Shown here piece by piece: positions 60,777 to 64,000 of a stretch of DNA of 64,000 nucleotides. A program made the translations under genes and the position numbers. The DNA comes from Osmia lignaria lignaria (taxonomy: Eukaryota; Arthropoda; Insecta; Hymenoptera; Megachilidae), in contig NW_027478170.1 of NCBI RefSeq assembly GCF_051020975.1, forward strand, positions 372,001 through 436,000, written 5' to 3'. Under the pieces are notes generated by a model. The model was not told the origin of the DNA. It made no database searches and was given only the letters and a program-made list of their open reading frames with translations. How positions within the stretch are numbered: position 1 is the first letter of the stretch; each line of letters opens with the position of its first letter.

Positions 60777-61098
60777 TTGCAGATTTATCTCAAGGGAAGG
60801 GGCCTGACGGACATATTTCGAGATATTTGTTCTTCTTGTTGTTCTTCTTCTGCACAGCTAAGCTGGAAGTGGCATTTGTGGCTCGCACTAGTGCACAGTT
60901 ATCTCAAAGAAAGGGGCCACGCTGTTTCTGTATCTCTATTATGTTGGTGCGGCTTCGGAACTTTTAAATATCTTGATATATCTCGAGAACTACGCATCTG
61001 ATCGAAAAATATCATAGAACATAAAAAGTAGGAAACTTAATTCTCTACAAAAGAGGTCTCTTAACATTTTGCCATAGCTCGCTTCGTTTCCGAGATAT

Positions 61099-62386
61099 TT
61101 GCAGATTTATCTCAAGGGAAGGGGCCTGACGGACATATTTCGAGATATTTCTTCTTCTTGTTGTTCTTCTTCTGCACAGCTAAGCTGGAAGTGGCATTTA
61201 CAGCTCGGAATAGTGCAGAGTTATCTCAAAGAAAGGGGCCACGGTGTTTCTGTATCTCTATTATGTTGGTGCGGCTTCGGAACTTTTAAATATCTTGATA
61301 TATCTCGAGAACTACGCATCTGATCAAAAAATATCATAGAACATAAAAAGTAGGAAACTTAATTCTCTACAAAAAAGGTCTCTTAACATTTTGCCATAGC
61401 TCGCTTCGTTTCCGAGATATTTGCAGATTTATCTCAAGGGAAGGGGCCTAACGGACATATTTCGAGATATTTCTTCTTCTTGTTGTTCTTCTTCTGCACA
61501 GCTAAACTGGAAGTGGCATTTCCAGCTCGCAATAGTGCAGAGTTATCACAAAGAGAGGGGCCACGGTGTTTCTGTATCTCTATTATGTTGGTGCGGCTTC
61601 GGAACTTTTAAATATCTTGATATATCTCGAGAACTACGCATCTGATCAAAAAATATCATAGAACATGAAAAGTAGGAAACTTAATTCTCTACAAAAAAGG
61701 TCTCTTAACATTTTGCCATAGCTCGCTTCGTTTCCGAGATATTTGCAGATATATCTCAAGGGAAGGGGCCTGACGGACATATTTCGAGATATTTCTTCTT
61801 CTTGTTGTTCTTCTTCTGCACAGCTAAGCTGGAAGTGGCATTTACAGCTCGGAATAGTGCAGAGTTATCTCAAAGAAAGGGGCCACGGTGTTTCTGTATC
61901 TCTATTATGTTGGTGCGGCTTCGGAACTTTTGAATATCTTGATATATCTCGAGAACTACGCATCTGATCAAAAAATATCATAGAACATAAAAAGTAGGAA
62001 ACTTAATTCTCTACAAAAAAGGTCTCTTAACATTTTGCCATAGCTCGCTTCGTTTCCGAGATATTTGCAGATTTATCTCAAGGGAAGGGGCCTAACGGAC
62101 ATATTTCGAGATATTTCTTCTTCTTGTTGTTCTTCTTCTGCACGGCTAAACTGGAAGTGGCATTTCCAGCTCGCAATAGTGCAGAGTTATCTCAAAGAGA
62201 GGGGCCACGGTGTTTCTGTATCTCTATTATGTTGGTGCGGCTTCGGAACTTTTAAATATCTTGATATATCTCGAGAACTACGCATCTGATCAAAAAATAT
62301 CATAGAACATGAAAAGTAGGAAACTTAATTCTCTACAAAAAAGGTCTCTTAACATTTTGCCATAGCTCTCTTCGTTTCCGAGATAT
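61099..62386. repeat. Four-unit segment duplicated at 2254 bp, copy 2
   Basis: This matches 58845-60132 including TTATCACAAAG, TTTTGAATATC and GCACGGCTAAAC. Differences include TTGCAGATTTATC in the first unit and the tail class of the last. Confidence 0.88.
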
Positions 62387-63352
62387 TTGCAGATTTATCT
62401 CAAGGGAAGGGGCCTGACGGACATATTTCGAGATATTTCTTCTTCTTGTTGTTCCTCTTCTGCACAGCTAAGCTGGAAGTGGCATTTGCGGCTCGCACTA
62501 GTGCAGAGTTATCTCAAAGAAAGGGGCCACGGTGTTTCTGTATCTCTATTATGTTGGTGCGGCTTCGGAACTTTTAAATATCTTGATATATCTCGAGAAC
62601 TACGCATCTGATCGAAAAATATCATAGAACATAAAAAGTAGGAAACTTAATTCTCTACAAAAGAGGTCTCTTAACATTTTGCCATAGCTCGCTTCGTTTC
62701 CGAGATATTTGCAGATTTATCTCAAGGGAAGGGGCCTGACGGACATATTTCGAGATATTTCTTCTTCTTGTTGTTCTTCTTCTGCACAGCTAAGCTGGAA
62801 GTGGCATTTGTGGCTCGCACTAGTGCACAGTTATCTCAAAGAAAGGGGCCACGCTGTTTCTGTATCTCTATTATGTTGGTGCGGCTTCGGAACTTTTAAA
62901 TATCTCGATATATCTCGAAAACTACGCTTCTGATCAAAAAATATCATAGAACATGAAAAGTAGGAAACTTAATTCTCTACAAAGAAGGTCTCTTAACATT
63001 TTGCCATAGCTCTCTTCGTTTCCGAGATATTTGAAGATTTATCTCAAGGGAAGGGGCCTGACGGACATATTTCGAGATATTTCTTCTTCTTGTTGTTCTT
63101 CTTCTGCACAGCTAAGCTGGAAGTGGCATTTGCGGCTCGCACTAGTGCAGAGTTATCTCAAAGAAAGGGGCCACGGTGTTTCTGTATCCCTATTATGTTG
63201 GTGCGGCTTCGGAACTTTTAAATATCTCGATATATCTCGAGAACTACGCTTCTGATCAAAAAATATCATAGAACATAAATTGTAGGAAACATAATTCTCT
63301 ACAAAAAACGTCTCTTAACATTCTGCCATAGCTCGCTTCGTTTCCGAGATAT

Positions 63353-63996
63353 TTGCAGATTTATCTCAAGGGAAGGGGCCTGACGGACATATTTCGAGAT
63401 ATTTCTTCTTCTTGTTGTTCTTCTTCTGCACAGCTAAGCTGGAAGTGGCATTTGCGGCTCGCACTAGTGCAGAGTTATCTCAAAGAAAGGGGCCACGGTG
63501 TTTCTGTATCCCTATTATGTTTGTGCGGCTTTGGAACTTTTAAATATCTCGATATATCTCGAGAACTACGCTTCTGATCAAAAAATATCATACAACATAA
63601 ATTGTAGGAAACATAATTCTCTACAAAAAAGGTCTCTCAACATTTTGCCATAGCTCGCTTCGTTTCCGAGATATTTGCAGATATATCTCAAGGGAAGGGG
63701 CCTGACGGACATATTTCGAGATATTTCTTCTTCTTGTTGTTCTTCTTCTGCACGGCTAAACTGGAAGTGGCATTTCCAGCTCGCAATAGTGCAGAGTTAT
63801 CTCAAAGAGAGGGGCCACGGTGTTTCTGTATCTCTATTATGTTGGTGCGGCTTCGGAACTTTTAAATATCTTGATATATCTCGAGAACTACGCATCTGAT
63901 CAAAAAATATCATAGAACATGAAAAGTAGGAAACTTAATTCTCTACAAAAAAGATCTCTTAACATTTTGCCATAGCTCTCTTCGTTTCCGAGATAT
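63353..63996. repeat. Two-unit segment duplicated at 3220 bp, copy 2
   Basis: This shares GGCTTTGGAAC, ATACAACATAAATTG and AAAAAAGATCTC with 60133-60776. One difference is GGGAAGGGGCC against GGGAAGTGGCC in the second unit. The array continues past the window edge in the same register. Confidence 0.88.
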
Positions 63997-64000
63997 TTGC

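Larger units (their letters stand above)
1..64000. repeat. 322-bp tandem satellite array filling the window
   Basis: The same roughly 322-bp unit repeats head to tail from edge to edge, always in one orientation, giving 198 full units plus partial ends. Landmarks in every unit include TTTCCGAGATATTTGCAGA (with rare changes), a TTC/TTG tract ending in CACAG, GGGGCCACGG and AACATTTTGCC. Units differ mainly by substitutions that define recurring types. Nothing other than satellite is visible: no gene, transposon, telomere repeat or unique spacer. A eukaryotic heterochromatic or centromeric location is inferred from this structure; the sequence does not show it directly. Confidence 0.98.

Noticed and set aside
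1..64000. CRISPR array or other prokaryotic repeat system
   Set aside because: Repeats are 322 bp with no spacers; the entire unit repeats and no cas-like gene is present.
1..64000. Tandem 5S rRNA, histone or other gene array
   Set aside because: A unit of about 320 bp could suit 5S rDNA, but I see no 5S-like sequence, no tRNA fold and no conserved coding frame with ATG.
1..64000. Embedded transposon or terminal-inverted-repeat element
   Set aside because: Unit spacing stays exact throughout, leaving no room for an insertion, and no target-site duplication or transposase frame is seen.
1..64000. Long near-identical blocks as assembly duplication artefacts
   Set aside because: Copies carry private substitutions and differ in unit number at their ends, which suggests real copies. 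I cannot exclude local misassembly without reads, so this is only provisionally set aside.

Overview
The whole 64,000-base window is one uninterrupted head-to-tail satellite DNA array. The repeat unit is 322 bp. I count 198 complete units in the same orientation (numbered n below, phased on a near-invariant TTGCAG), plus a 257-base partial unit at the left edge and 4 bases at the right edge. Unit starts are 258+322(n-1) for n=1-15, 243+322(n-1) for n=16-145, 242+322(n-1) for n=146-152 and 241+322(n-1) for n=153-198. Those offsets come from the only net length changes seen: one 15-bp deletion (n=15) and one 1-bp deletion present in two related units (n=145, n=152). I see no gene, RNA gene, transposon, CRISPR array or unique sequence anywhere.

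Organism: a large homogeneous satellite with nested multi-unit repeats points to a eukaryotic chromosome, in pericentromeric, centromeric or other heterochromatic DNA. The recurrent CGAGATAT / ATATCTCG motifs remind me of arthropod satellites, but that is a weak impression and not an identification.

Layout, from shared diagnostic variants: domain 1 (1-20,528) is a shuffled mosaic of about ten unit types with 2- to 5-unit duplications. Domain 2 (20,529-25,680) is a 9-unit repeat with a nested 3-unit repeat. Domain 3 (25,681 to about 33,800) has 10-unit and 8-unit versions of one cassette. Domain 4 (about 33,800-38,560) is a 7-unit repeat, with a partial copy at 40,493-42,102. Domain 5 (38,561-52,082) is a mosaic of 4-, 7-, 8- and 12-unit repeats. 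Domain 6 (52,083-56,590) is a 7/8-unit repeat. Domain 7 (56,591-64,000) starts as 644-bp dimers and then becomes 7- and 10-unit duplications. Some sub-cassettes, especially the ordered trio c-d-e, recur across domains and look older than the domains themselves.

Open frames of about 74 codons recur in most units, but they begin with TTG, are broken in several units, and are best read as by-products of repeat homogeneity. The biological interest lies in the array's recombination history (unequal crossover, probable conversion tracts, nested higher-order repeats) and in short dyad symmetries inside the unit.
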